The notes beneath the pieces are model-generated. The model saw nothing but the letters and a program-made list of their open reading frames with translations, was not told the DNA's origin and ran no database searches. A stretch of 5,372 nt of DNA from Pseudomonas sp. PGPPP3 (GTDB lineage Bacteria; Pseudomonadota; Gammaproteobacteria; Pseudomonadales; Pseudomonadaceae): contig NKIE01000228.1 in NCBI GenBank assembly GCA_002256055.1, positions 1 through 5,372 of the forward strand. Reading direction: 5' to 3'. The translations under genes and the position numbers were made by a program. Positions 4,773-5,372 of the stretch are shown piece after piece; within the stretch, counting starts at the first letter, position 1, and every line of letters begins with the position of its first letter.

Positions 4773-5372
4773 ATGATTCGTACCCGCCGCCCCCTGTGGT
4801 TTATCGCCAGCGTGCTGCTGAGTCTGCTCAGCCTCAGCGCCCATGCCGCCCCGGCCAGTTATGAACAAGCCCAGATCTACGCCTGCCGCGCTGCCAGCAG
4901 TTTCATGATCTATCGCGGTGAAGGCCTGCCACCCGAGCCTGCCCAGCAAGTGCAGGCTGACCTGCAAGAACTGCAAAACGTCACCCAGCCCTTGCTGGCC
5001 CAAGGCGATGCCGCCCTCAATAGCGCCCTGAAGAGCCTGGTCGCCCAGCTACAGGAAGGCATGCAGTACGGCCCTGAAGAAGAAGACATGCCCTGGGCTT
5101 ACCCATCCAACCTGAGCAAGAACCTGCGCAGTTTCCTCAAAGCCTCAATGGACGCGGAGCAACGGCAAGGCCTGAGCAGTGGCGTATCGCCGAAGATCCA
5201 GTACCTGATGACCCAGTACATTTACAGCGCCTATTTCGGCCTGTTCGAGGTCAGCCGCGAAACACCGGACATCTACCTCGGCCAGACCGAAGTGCAGCTG
5301 ATCCCGCAGATCGAAGCCGCCGTGGGCGCCGACACCGCCAGCACCGACGCGAAAACCCGAACCCGCTGGAAG
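4773..5372 (+). CDS. Secreted protein of unknown function (C-terminus outside window)
   Basis: Two hundred codons are open to the right edge with no stop. The N-terminus (MIRTRRPLWFIASVLLSLLSLSAHAA) is a textbook Sec signal peptide with cleavage after AHA at 25 or AHAA at 26, so the product is exported to the periplasm or beyond. There is no lipobox cysteine at the cleavage site. The mature part is helical, polar and rich in Gln and Ala (EQAQIYACRAASSFMIYRGEG, then VQADLQELQNVTQPLLAQGDAALNSALKSLVAQLQEG). An acidic patch, EEED, lies at 102-105, followed by a Tyr-rich segment IQYLMTQYIYSAYFGLFEVS near 142-161. One cysteine (C38) is visible. I do not recognise a family. AAAGG eight bases before the ATG supports the start. 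It follows a structured gap, so regulation through its leader is possible. Codon use looks like its neighbours. Confidence 0.85.
   Translation, partial: MIRTRRPLWFIASVLLSLLSLSAHAAPASYEQAQIYACRAASSFMIYRGEGLPPEPAQQVQADLQELQNVTQPLLAQGDAALNSALKSLVAQLQEGMQYGPEEEDMPWAYPSNLSKNLRSFLKASMDAEQRQGLSSGVSPKIQYLMTQYIYSAYFGLFEVSRETPDIYLGQTEVQLIPQIEAAVGADTASTDAKTRTRWK

Noticed and set aside
4508..4774. Minus-strand frame of 88 residues in the gap
   Set aside because: No ribosome site, composition unlike neighbouring proteins, and it runs through several hairpins. Judged a chance frame.

Overview
The window reads as ordinary chromosome of a gammaproteobacterium, most likely Pseudomonas or a close relative. 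The reasons are GC-rich genes favouring CTG, GCC and AGC codons, a MASE2-type membrane protein, stand-alone periplasmic solute-binding-like proteins, and a GlxA/FtrA-type AraC regulator. No tRNA, rRNA, insertion sequence, phage gene or CRISPR array is visible. The genus call is inference from protein style, not from a marker gene.

Left half (1-2835), all on the minus strand. Read in the direction of transcription, an NTF2/SnoaL-like protein (2835-2362) is followed by two secreted stand-alone solute-binding-protein-like proteins (2261-1467 and 1392-538). Last comes the N-terminal 140 residues of a MASE2 membrane protein, probably a diguanylate cyclase, which runs off the left edge (421-1) and appears to start at TTG. 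The two binding-protein genes are 74 bases apart and may share a transcript. The MASE2 gene has a plausible promoter of its own. Neither binding protein has an ABC permease or ATPase beside it, so a sensing or accessory role is as likely as transport.

Divergent centre (2836-2954). The NTF2-like gene and a DJ-1/PfpI plus AraC regulator (2955-3905, plus strand) face away from each other across 119 bases. This gap holds a perfect 16-bp palindrome and an extra half-site 21 bases from one arm. The palindrome sits where it could cover the regulator's own -35 region and lie about -43 from a weak promoter of the NTF2-like gene, which suggests a local regulator-target pair.

Right half (3906-5372), plus strand. 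A single-domain globin of about 130 residues (4021-4413) is followed by about 360 bases without a convincing gene. That stretch contains several strong inverted repeats: one on the globin stop codon, one at 4536-4557, and two ten-pair hairpins each with one bulged C at 4606-4632 and 4714-4738. It is the least explained part of the window and could hold a small RNA, a processed 3' end or a structured leader. The window ends inside a gene for a secreted, helical protein of unknown function (4773 onward).

Nothing here is clearly a new multi-gene system. The best leads are the structured gap at 4414-4772, the palindrome between the NTF2-like gene and its neighbouring regulator, and the pairing of orphan binding proteins with a probable c-di-GMP enzyme.
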